Assembly (NCBI GenBank): GCA_902702965.1
Contig: CACRXP010000031.1
Coordinates: 284,691-348,690 of the forward strand
Direction of reading: 5' to 3'
Source of the DNA: Spirometra erinaceieuropaei
Lineage: Eukaryota; Platyhelminthes; Cestoda; Diphyllobothriidea; Diphyllobothriidae
Length of the DNA stretch: 64,000 nucleotides
In this document: one piece after another, positions 1 to 9,765 of the stretch
Layout: each line of letters starts with the position of its first letter
Position numbering within the stretch: the stretch's first letter is position 1
The notes under the pieces: model-generated
Told to the model about the DNA's origin: nothing
Seen by the model: the letters and a program-made list of their open reading frames with translations, nothing else
Database searches by the model: none
Position numbers and translations under genes: made by a program

Positions 1-559
1 GTAATTGGACCACCAACTAGGCAACAATCCCGTTACATGCAGAGAAGAAGCACCGACAGAGACAAGACAGACTGGGGTGGCCATTTCTGGCTTATTGGCC
101 GTTGGCAGCCCGTGAGGGCTCTGGATTGTGTCCAAAGTCACAAGGGGTCCAGCATGCCCAGTAAGCCGCTCGGTGAACGCGATTCTAACGTAACGCCGTT
201 GTATATCGGTGGTTCAGTCGTTCAAAAAATCAATCCGCCTCAGGAGTAGTTTTGTCGAAAAGATTGTGCGTCCTGGCCTGCATTTCCAAAATGTTAATGC
301 AAAATATACCCAATTCTCATCAGTAGTTGTGAGAATGCGATTCCCAGATGAAGAGGGGGTCGGATGCAGCCCCACAGTCGGCACCGGCGGTCTACGCATC
401 AAGAAGAATGCGTCATATAATGACGGCAGTGCGCAAGATTCTCCAGTCTCTGAGAATAGGTAGCAAGGAATACCTGTTCAAAATGTCAGACTTCAAATAA
501 GCCTTTCCCAGAGAACACCTTTCCTCCTTGAAAAAGCTTTATTTAAGAATCGAAAACCG
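1..559. repeat. 3' flank shared with copy B
   Basis: Nearly identical to 51904-52463, with scattered single-base changes and one single-base indel. The match probably runs past the window edge. It holds the poly(A) signal of copy A; no ORF here is supported. Confidence 0.75.
538..543 (-). terminator. Poly(A) signal of Kelch-like copy A
   Basis: AATAAA on the minus strand lies 16 nt past the TAA stop at 560-562. The same hexamer sits at the same distance from the stop in copy B, so it is the likely polyadenylation signal. Confidence 0.6.
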
Positions 560-3500
560 TTAAATAACCACCGCTCCATCGATAGAATCCAGATCGTTTA
601 CAGGCTCCAGTTCGGCCCAAGACCAGGACGACAGGTCGTCGGCTGTAGCCGGCGGATCCTCCGGAACGAATTTCTCAATCGTATTTCTGGGATCTTCCGC
701 GCCTCCTAATGGGAACGAAAAGACGCGGAGAGTCAGGTGGGAAGACACTAAAACGTATACCGAAGTGGCCACACAAACTGTGTAGTTAGTTTAAGTGAGA
801 ATGAACTTGAGGTTGTACCAAAAATTAGCCCAATTGTAGAACCAACATAGAACGAGTAGTGGCAAGACAAACGCCTACTGAGAAGTTAAAGACGTGTTTC
901 ACACCTGATTCCCTGAACAGAACTAAAATATTATTGACTGAAAGGTGACAGCAAGGGAAATGCTAACCCAAGGCGTAAAGTCTTTCCTTGTACACCAGTA
1001 GAGAAAAATAGGACCGGGCTACCAGCAGATCGGCAACCCGAGTCCATTCGCCGAGTGGGCATTCAGCGTCCGGTGGGGAAAATACCTCCACGATACTTTG
1101 TCTACTGTGATTGCCGCCATCGTTTACGGAGTAACCTCCAGCCACGATTATCTTTCCCTTGAAGGCCACCGCTGCGTGAGCGTAGCGCGACGTCCTCATC
1201 GGCGCAAGCGGTCGCCAAAAGTCCTCTGTCCTGGCCGTCTCAATAGTATCAGACCAGTCGGCCTGAAGGTGGCAGAATTCGACGGAGGCAAGACAGCATC
1301 TGCCGTTATAGCCGCCGAACACGAAAACGCGTCCGTCAGACAGCGCGGCGGCTGCCGTCTTACGTCTCTTTTCCAGCATTTCGGGAAGTCGATGCCATCT
1401 AGCAAGAATAAAAGGCAGCGAACTCAGGTCTGGTAAACAAAAACTTTGTTAGTTGGCCAATACTTCAAACAGCTTGGTGGACTATTCATCGTCAAAGCCT
1501 GTGCCACAAGCAAACCGAACTGGGCTTCACAGTTTTCCGAGTTGGTCTGTACTGCTGTCTGAAACGTCCACCAGCAAACAAGGTTGTTTTAGTGAACTTA
1601 TTTTCCTTCTCAGACGAAAACAGCATCCTTGGCGCGAATCCCATCTCTAGCGGTTCCAGCGTCGACTGCTCCTTAATAAATCAGATGGCCATGATTTTCG
1701 ATTTGATCGAAAGACGATTAAGTTATGACAGAAGTTAAAGAGTTCTCTTTCAGGCATAACAGTTTTTTTTCGAAAAAGTGTCAGCTTCAGATTGCGCCAA
1801 TCTGATCATACTCTACGCGTGCACGGATCACATTTAGGTATACTATCCCGTAAGACCTGAAATACAAAGGACTCGTTCACAATAAAAAGCTTTCCGTGAC
1901 CATCGTCTTCCTCTCAGAAAATATGAAGATGAACTGTTGAAAGGGGTGTGTCACTAATTCGGGCACAAGGGAAACGATCTGACGCGAAGACGGTCGTTGC
2001 GGTTCGCTTGTGGCGAGAGACTGATCGCCACACCGTGTCTACCAGAAGAGTCACGTGGGCTGCCGTGGTACAAAGTGTGGGTCGACTTACGGGATCTTTA
2101 TCTCCCGAGAGTCTGAGTCAGAAAGTCGGAATTCAGACAGGCAGAAGACAATCACGTTATACTGATAAAGGTTAAACGCGGTCAAGGGTCCAAGAACGTC
2201 CGCACATTTCAGCATCCAATACCAAGAGTCCCTTTCAGATTGAGTAGTCCAGCTTGCATACTATTCCCCCGCACCATCGGACTAGGATTGCGAAGCTCGG
2301 TGGTTCCCACGGGCGCCGATCGTAGTACTGTAGTCGGACATATTTCATGAAATGCCTGGGAAATGGTGAGCACAGGCGGGTCTCCAACGGCCGCTCGGGC
2401 AGTTTGTTCGAGGTTGTCTCCTCTAGCGCTTTGGCCCAAGAGCCTAACAACAAGGCAGCAGTGGCAAGCAAACTTATTTTCTGGCGGCTCACGTTCGCCA
2501 TGTCACAGTGCCGTCATCGGGCTTTGTGACCTTTTTATAAGGCTTTCAGCGCGCCAGACCTCAGACCTCCGCACCCTGGTAGAATTGTCACTCCTGGCTC
2601 GCGACTGCTTATTCGTCAGACCTGGGTCTGCTTGGTTCGCAGCTAACCTTCACTGAAGGCCGTCCCACTGTCCGCCACCTGCTGACGCAACGGGTAGCCA
2701 GCAATTAAGCTAATGGGCAACCCGTCTTCTAGTGTCAAATAGATGGGCGGGTTACAAAAGCCACACCTTAGGTCAGGAGAATCGAGTTATTAGGTCTCGG
2801 TTCGTACAACATTAACTGGCGTATACACATTAAAGTGCAGTTTGACTAAAACTTGGCAGACGTTGACACCGACTGTTTTAAGGTTCTCGCCGATCAACAC
2901 ACACGCCTGGCATCTCTAATTTGTTGCATGCAAAAACGTTTCTTCATGAACGGAAAGTCGCACGATATTCCGTCACCAAGGTGAGTGGGAAAATTCTTAG
3001 ACTGAATTGGCCACAAAGTGCTCCCAATACGAATTTCGGCTTGCAGATCATGGGTTTCAACATACATACAATCATTCATGATTCTACAGAATCAATGTTG
3101 AATAGGTCATAGACCTTACCCAATCAGCGAAGTTACGCACATGCAAGAGAAATTTGACAACAGTACGACTTTATCAAAAGTCGAAAACTGTATAAAACAA
3201 AACAAGATTCAGTGGAATTAACGACCGTCCCATACTACGACTATTGGTATTGATGCATACCTTGTGGCTCTGCCTTGCTGTACCGTCCAAATTTCAGGCG
3301 CCAGAGTGAGTGACAGTCTTAGCAGTCAACATTCCACCTCACGGACTCTTGGTTCCTGATGCCATAGACCGATCTAAGCTTCCTTAAGAGACTAAATGGT
3401 GAGAAATGACATATGCTTTTGGTATTTTGGTCAGATAAAAAACAGCCGGGCGCGAAAAATGGAGGAAACTCAAAGCCGAACTCCTCAGAAGATCCATCTC

Positions 3501-6500
3501 AGGAGAGAAGAATCTAAGAATATTGAACGGAGAAATCGTAAATGTTCGGACGTCCGCAGATGACAGTTCGACCGCAGTAACCGAATATGTCCACCGCGTG
3601 CTCCACAGCAAGCTGAGAGCAGACATGGCGACTTGCGAAGACAGTCAATAACATTGACGATCGATGAAACGACGTCCAGTTTGATCAAACAACAGTAGAC
3701 TTGAAATGGACTATAGACCATAGACGAGATAAGCCACATGAAATATTCGGCAAACTTGATCCAAACATAATTTGAAAATCTATTCTAGCAGAACTCCCTC
3801 TTCCTTATAAAAGTGCACAGAGTTTGTCCCTAAAGGCACGGGTATCAGATAAGCGGCCGGATGTCATTTCCATAAGAGTGACTTGGTTAAAGGCTGAAGT
3901 ATTGGATGCCGAAATTGTTCTCGGTGAATGTGAACTTTTCGCCAGGACCGGCTGCATAAAAAAGGAACTAGCAATCTACATTAGAGGAATCATAACATTG
4001 AAACACACAATTGCTTGCTCCCGTGACTGTAAAGCAATGCGGTTAAAGCTAAAGGTTCGTCAGACACCGAACTGTATACAAGCCGCCCAATCAAACTCCA
4101 GAGGTTGGTGAGGCAACGTTTGAATTGACTAAAGAAGTGGCTCAAAACCAAGACGCACTGATAGCCAGTGATTACGAGGCACCAATGATCGACTGGGACA
4201 ATTGATCAGTAGACGGTTCGCGTAAATCCTTTAATTCCAGACTCTCAGAACTGGAAATCTGTTTGCTTCTCGTACAGAATGCCCGTTTCCCACCACAGCC
4301 AAAGAGGATCAAAGGGCAAATCATCTAGATGTCGTCCTTAAAAAACCCTATTAGTGCTGTCGAACTTAGGTCCATAGCAACGCTTGGTAAGAATGACCAT
4401 GTTATGCTGTTTTGGGAATGCTGCTTATATAACCAACGAATAGAGACCACTGATGTTCGGTTGAATTCCTGGTGGGGAAATTTTTCTGCCATGAGAAGTG
4501 AATTATCGATACTAAACTGGCATGACGCTCTTACAGGACATCCGGATGCCGATTGAAACATAGTTAAAGGTGTTATATGCGGGGTCATGCAACGGGACTG
4601 TTCGACAAAGAGTTCAAAAGACTAGTCGCCCTGTCTGGTTAACGCGAGATTTAAAGAAAGAGATGAACTGCGAGAACGAACCTTGGGGAATTTGTGCAGC
4701 AACAAAACAACCTTTGCATTACAAACAATTTCGCTAAAAGAGGAACGAGATAAGGTCAGATATCCGTAGGTCGCGGAAGGAGTATAAAACACGGATTATG
4801 GGACGGACCGTTGATAAGCCAAAAGTAGTCTTCAGATACATCAACAGCAGGTTGCAGAACAAGGAGGTCGCAGTGTTGAAAGGGGAAAACAATGAGGACA
4901 TAATCGTTAATAATGACGAGGTCATATACCTAAGCCATTTTTCGCATCTTCTCACTGATGAAACGGACCTTGATCGAACTGAATTCCCTATTGGAAAAAA
5001 CGCCGCGCCAAACCGATGCCTGCACATAGCTACCATTAATGCGGACGACTACTTATCGTTAACTTGACATTATCCTCCACAAGTGAGGGTACTCCGGTTG
5101 CAGTTTAACACTTAAAATATAGTGTAAATATATAGGTTACTGACAACGTTCCAGTAACCCGTTTATTTAAACGTCAATATTGCATTTTCGCCTTCGACCG
5201 AGTCTTTACATATGCTGAATTATACGAATGAAATTATTTGCCTGTTATTGCGCAGATCAAACAATTCACATGAACGGAGAAATTCCACGCTCGCGGAATC
5301 GTCCAGGCTGTAGCTTCCCCCGCAAACAAACACCAGCGCGTCCTCCTCGTGTTCGCCGACTGCCACAACCGTTGCGGCGTGATATTCGCGACGAATCTGT
5401 AGGTCAGGCCGCCTTCGCCACTGGCGTTCCCTCGTACGGAATTCGTCGACTCGGAGCGATGTGGAAACTTGTCCGCTGACCCTGCCTCCAATTACAAAGA
5501 TGCTCTCTGTCGCGGAGAAAAGAGGCGAATAAAAAGGAATTAAATCCCATTCGATGCTAGAGATGACGATCATCTTAATCTTGTACACATTTGTACCAAG
5601 AACATCTAGATGTTAGGATTATAATAAATCTGACATAAATTATTATTGCCCAAGAGTTAGTCAGTTCCTACCATCGTTTTACGCTACACGAAAAACATCT
5701 GAACACAATGTAGCGAATGATGAAATTCGGTTGGAAATGGGGAAGAGTTGTCTCCATCACCCGAAGCACATAGCGGCACGAAAGAACACTACAGGTCACA
5801 ATAACGTTCCACAATGCTGCTCTATAGCACGCTAAGTCTATGATGCAGAAAAATGCATATAAAAAAGTATAAATATGCCAAATGACATGCCCTAGCAGCA
5901 GTACAAGACTGCAAAATAACCAACCTATGAATCCATATGGTAGAAGTGATTTCCAGCTCATGTCAAACAGCCTCAACTTAGAGTTGCGCGACAGATAAAT
6001 AGGAATAAGAACTCATCCCCAAAGGACACAAACTTTGCGCTCACAAGACCTTCTACGGTGTTGAGTTCCTCGCGAGTGTTTTCCTCCAAATCGCACTGGC
6101 AAATCAAACCCCGGTTCTCAGCTGCCGACTCCCCAAAGACGATAATAGACGTCGCAAGACTTGCCGGTCGAGGGCTAGCGTTGAAGGGGCATTCCTCCTG
6201 CGTTCCTAACGTCGAATATCCTATCCAGTGATCTGCAAGACCTACACACTGCCTGCCAATTGAGGAAGAATAACAAACGATCTTTTGCATACATGCAGTC
6301 TGCGCTACTGACGATGAGATCGTCACTCTCCATTAAACGTCTCCTGAAATGCTGCTTCGTTTGACTCCATCGAACTTCCCTCAGCATCTCTGGAGCATGA
6401 GCTATCCTTTCCTCATCAACGGTGCCGGAGGGACAGACCCATCTTTTAATTGCCTCGAAAACCGTCTTCTCACTGCTTACTTGCAAGTCATCGTCTTGCA

Positions 6501-7150
6501 GTACGGAGAGTAGCACGTCTGCAGGAAGTTCAAGGAGAGGGTCACTAGCAACAACTGCCTCGAAAAATGCTTTCATGTGGTGCACACAAGCGTCTCGAAG
6601 ACCCTCACAATTCACGGCTGTCGCGAAATTCCATGATTCCGAAAGGTTATCATTCTGAAGTCTTCGGCATTGAACAATATACAGATAAACATGACAAGTT
6701 ACCTGACAGACAAAAAATCGACAGCCCAATTTTCCACACAGGGAAGTGACAACTGTTTCGACAACAAAATCATGTTCATCGCATTGGCATTACTGATTTC
6801 AATCCGACCTGTGTACAGGTAGTCTATGAGTGACGATGCAGACCTCAGAAAGATCCATTAGGAAAGGAAACAGTGAAACTCAATGGAGACCGTTGGCCAG
6901 TGAAGATCTGAAGCCGTCTTCGCCATCGTCGCACGCAAGGAAGGGACTCTAGAGGCTAAGATAAGCCGGTGCACATGCAGAAACTTGTCATCCTTCAACT
7001 GTGAGCGTTGAAACTCTGTATTGAGAGGAAGTGACTTGCCTGAATGACGAGGTCGGTTAACTCATGTGCACTACGAAGTTCGTTCAATTGAGGACAGCTT
7101 CGGACAAGCGGGAATTCATCCTCAAACAGCTGCGCCTCTGAATTATCCAT
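560..7150 (-). CDS. Kelch-like protein, copy A (BTB-BACK-Kelch), 8 exons
   Basis: Predicted Cullin-3 ubiquitin ligase substrate adaptor (family knowledge). Exons in transcript order: 7150-7040, 6998-6880, 6843-6703, 6661-6293, 6252-5990, 5506-5242, 1398-968, 705-560. They sum to 1845 nt, that is 614 codons plus a stop, normal for KLHL proteins. BTB spans about residues 24-125 (LTDLVIQ, HVHRLILAS, LIDYLYTG). BACK spans about 126-245 (NCEGLRDACVHHMKAFFEAV, VFEAIKRW). About six Kelch blades follow (IIVFG, IFVIGG, VFVCGG, VFVFGG, IIVAGG, LYALGG). The ATG at 7150 is the first in frame and lies 12 nt after a TTTTGCAG acceptor. Introns 1-4 are 41, 36, 41 and 40 nt; introns 1 and 6 use GC donors. The end of exon 5 is the weak point: 5990 keeps the frame, but the donor there is GC with a poor context. 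Ligase function is inferred from domains only. Confidence 0.83.
1399..5241 (-). other. Intron 6 of copy A (3.8 kb, GC-AG)
   Basis: The donor is AG|GCAAAT and the acceptor is TTCTTGCTAG. Splicing gives DLRNN-R-WHRLPEM, a normal Kelch blade join. Part of the intron (about 2840-3240) can still be aligned to copy B intron 6 (about 53960-54800). The extra length comes largely from a retrotransposon fragment at 3820-5066. I saw no gene in 1660-3800. Confidence 0.65.
3820..5066 (+). pseudogene. Degenerate non-LTR retrotransposon (endonuclease and linker) in intron 6
   Basis: Plus-strand frames with stops and shifts read as a CR1-like ORF2. The piece at 3860-3990 (RPDVISIRVTWLKAEVLDAE) resembles the endonuclease PDV..ETWL region. 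The piece at 4700-5000 (SRKEYKTRI, FRYINSRLQN, LSHFSHLLTDE) resembles the linker before the RT. No RT domain follows. It is antisense to the host gene and absent from copy B, so it inserted after the copies split or was lost from copy B. Confidence 0.6.
6253..6292 (-). other. Micro-intron 4 of copy A (40 nt)
   Basis: GTATGC...TTGGCAG with a pyrimidine-rich stretch before the acceptor. It joins the BACK end SSADC to QCVGLADHW and so explains an apparent frameshift. Copy B has a 40-nt GT-AG intron at the same site. Confidence 0.8.
6662..6702 (-). other. Micro-intron 3 of copy A (41 nt)
   Basis: GTAACT...CCGAAG. It joins VDFLSV(R) to LQNDNLSESW at the BTB/BACK border. Copy B's version is 34 nt; the 7-nt difference lies wholly inside the intron, so both genes stay in frame. 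Confidence 0.78.
6844..6879 (-). other. Micro-intron 2 of copy A (36 nt, contains an in-frame stop)
   Basis: Starts GTTTCA and ends TCTGAG. Its length is a multiple of three, and it carries an in-frame TAA. Removing it joins WPTVSIE to SASSLIDYLYTG, which restores normal BTB spacing. Copy B has the stronger donor GTATCA at the same place. Confidence 0.72.
6999..7039 (-). other. Micro-intron 1 of copy A (41 nt, GC-AG)
   Basis: Starts GCAAGT and ends CACAG. Removing it joins the BTB segment DLVIQ to LKDDKFLHVHR in phase 0. Copy B has the same GC donor and the same length at 56784-56824. Confidence 0.75.
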
Positions 7151-7162
7151 CGCCGATGGATC

Positions 7163-7420
7163 CTGCAAAACAAACTTTCATGATTTCATGTCATCCTTAA
7201 AAAGTATTGTAGCCTAGTAAGAGTGAGTTCAAGGGTCGGGAGTCGGTATCCCTACTTTAAGGGGCAGAGAGAAAAAATAACAGTTATTTCGGACGGACAA
7301 GGACAAGCAGATCGTCTTAAATTGATATAGTCGAGGTAGGTAGTGTCTGTCTGCTGAAAAAAAGACCTTAGGTGTCAGTCGGGAGCTTGGCGTTACGCCC
7401 GGTGCTAAGATGCGAAGCCG
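7163..7420. repeat. 5' flank shared with copy B (about 98% identical)
   Basis: I counted about six differences over roughly 258 nt against 56948-57205. It contains the TTTTGCAG acceptor just before the start codon of the Kelch-like gene. It is non-coding as far as I can see and may hold the promoter or an upstream intron. Confidence 0.7.
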
Positions 7421-7761
7421 TTCTCTGCTTGCACGTCCAAGTGGAGACTTTAAAAATGGCATGTGACGAAGAGCGGTAGAACCAAAAGCGGAATAATGAT
7501 ACTCAGTAATAATAATGTGGGAGGTAGCAAAAGTATCGTGGTGTCCCCCCAAACGGGTCACGCGGTAAACGTGCTGGATCAACAGAGGGGGCCATATCGG
7601 ATTCTGGATGGCGCTATTGGGAATGCGCACCATAACAAATGCCAACATTCGGGCTGTGGTGGCAAGCCCAGTTGCTGGCTTACGTCACAGGAGTTGGGGT
7701 CCCTGCCGCCGCTCCATTTTGTTGTCGATGAAAATCTTGGTCAAGTGTTTGTTGTGAGCCA

Positions 7762-7800
7762 GGGGGGGGTGGTGGTGGTGGTGGTGGCGGTGGTGGTGGG
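7762..7800. repeat. GGT microsatellite
   Basis: A run of G followed by about ten GGT units with one GGC. Frames through it give low-complexity poly-Val/Gly or poly-Pro peptides and are not genes. Confidence 0.85.
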
Positions 7801-7904
7801 CCTAGGTGCGGGTCCGGCCGTGTCAGCCACCTGCGCGCTCTCCCGTCTTCTTGACTATGTCCTGACACCGGGCCCAGGTGGGGGAGAGGATGTCGTGCAA
7901 GCCT

Positions 7905-8329
7905 GCTTTCTTTCAGTCGATTAATAGAGGATCACGTCTTATTCATATTTTATGCGCAAGGATGGAGTGTAATAAGGCTGTAAAAAGTTTTCTAATTGCC
8001 GAATAATTTGGAGCCTGATCATTCGTTGCATTAGGGCTTAGTGATTTCAGTCTACAAGGTGCATGCGTTCCGCGTAAAGAAGATCACATATTTTTTTATG
8101 CCATTAAAAATACATCATACAGAGTTCATAAAATTTTACAATGAATGCGGACTACGTTGTACATTTCATGAGGAGCTGTAATAATCGGTCAGGCACGATG
8201 TTATGAACGGACATCGCGAGGTCTTAAAAAATCTCATAATTAGAAACTTTTTAAAGCCTAATTATATTCCTTCCTTGCGTATAACATATAAAGAAGACGT
8301 GATTCTCTATTAATTGACTAAAAGAAACC
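7905..8329. mobile_element. MITE-like fold-back element with about 110-bp inverted repeats
   Basis: The left arm from 7905 (GCTTTCTTTCAGTCGATTAA...) matches the reverse complement of the right arm ending at 8329 (GGTTTCTTTTAGTCAATTAA...). The match runs for about 110 nt, including ATCACGTCTT and GCAAGGA. The AT-rich centre codes for nothing. It sits inside the 5' part of the RTE-like LINE relic. I could not fix a target-site duplication. Confidence 0.65.
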
Positions 8330-9765
8330 ATATTTTTGTTTCTATGAGATATATGACATATGAGATATATTTAAATTTGCAAGGCCATCGAAAATCAATG
8401 GGAAAAATGCATGCTACTTAAGTAGTCATTTTTTACCGAGTACGGTTTCTACAGGAGATTGAAAAGCAGTGCATTTAAAAGCCGACATCCTGCGGAGTCC
8501 GAAATACCATAATATTATGCCCCAAGATAATCAGTATTACAACCGCGACCAAGTAATCCTTCCTAACGGAAAACGCATTTCAGAATTTCAGCCAACATTT
8601 CATGAGATCGGTCACTCACTGTAGATTACAAGTCACCGTGCCTGCTCTCACAGTGCTGTGCAGCACACGGTGGGAATTGTGGGTCACAAGCGGCAAATTT
8701 TCATCGTGGAGAGAGGGTGAGTGTGGGAATGCTGCCCGATGCTACCGGAGACCCAATTAAATGAGAAGTCAGTGTACTTGCAGAACGCTTGGATAATAGC
8801 AGCAGGCGAGAAAACACGGCCGACAGACGGTCACGGAGCTCCACAATCTGTCTTTCAGAAGTCGTGAATCGAAAGTCGGTGTAAACGCGCTGGACGCATT
8901 TCGAATAATTATAACTGATGTGATGCCGATTACAAACCCGAAGAACAGTGCGAGACGGTCAGTGGGTAAGCAACGTGCTTTATTGTATCATTGACACAAC
9001 AGAAGCTAGTCGAACCAGCGCAAACGCTTTACCTGCGAGATGTAGAGACGTTATGCGAGCTGGGCAGAAACTTGCACACTACTATAAGAAAGACAGAGTA
9101 ACAGCAGGCGTGTAGGACGACTTTGGGGTGAAGTAAACTTCTTCCGAGAAGGAACAGGGATCAGGCAGCTATCTGAGCAAATTTGAACTCTGAGGGGTTT
9201 GCTGTAGAAGACGGCTGGTATTTTTGGCCTGTCAAATACGCTACTGTGTTCATTGGCAAACATACGTGGAAACTTCGAGCGATAAGCGATGTCTTACCAA
9301 GCCAGTCAGTCTTGCGGTAACTGGCCAATTTGACGTAGAATTTGAAAATGTCTGCTTGCTAATTAAAAACATTGTGGAAGTCAGTGACCGCAGGCAGTAC
9401 ACCAGAACGCACGTGCAACCAGAAGAACACTTTGGGAGGGAAGTTTTGATTAACCCACAGACCTAATTGTCCGGTCATTTGTAGGCACGCGTAGAACGCT
9501 CTTACGGTGAGGGAAAGTGGTCAGGTTCAGCGATCTCGAGGCCCCTGGCAACAGTGTCAGAGCTCATTTACTTTGGCAACACCTTACTAAATCTTCTGCG
9601 TTATCCATGGGCTAACTCCCTTATGCTATTTGACCCGTTTCGTGGACGCATGGAGAGCCATGGCAACCACAGCACTTCCATATCTGAGCGGTGTAATCGA
9701 AAAGCCATATTCCGCAGAACGCGAATGTCCGCGTGCCAGCAAAACTTTACGTCCTCGCGTACTCA

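Noticed and set aside
6175..6326. Frameshift in the BACK region taken as pseudogene evidence
   Set aside because: Both copies share it, and a 40-nt GT-AG intron with matching phase explains it fully.
7463..7924. 153-codon plus-strand frame
   Set aside because: It depends on a GGT microsatellite and has no domain; the matching place in copy B has no such frame.
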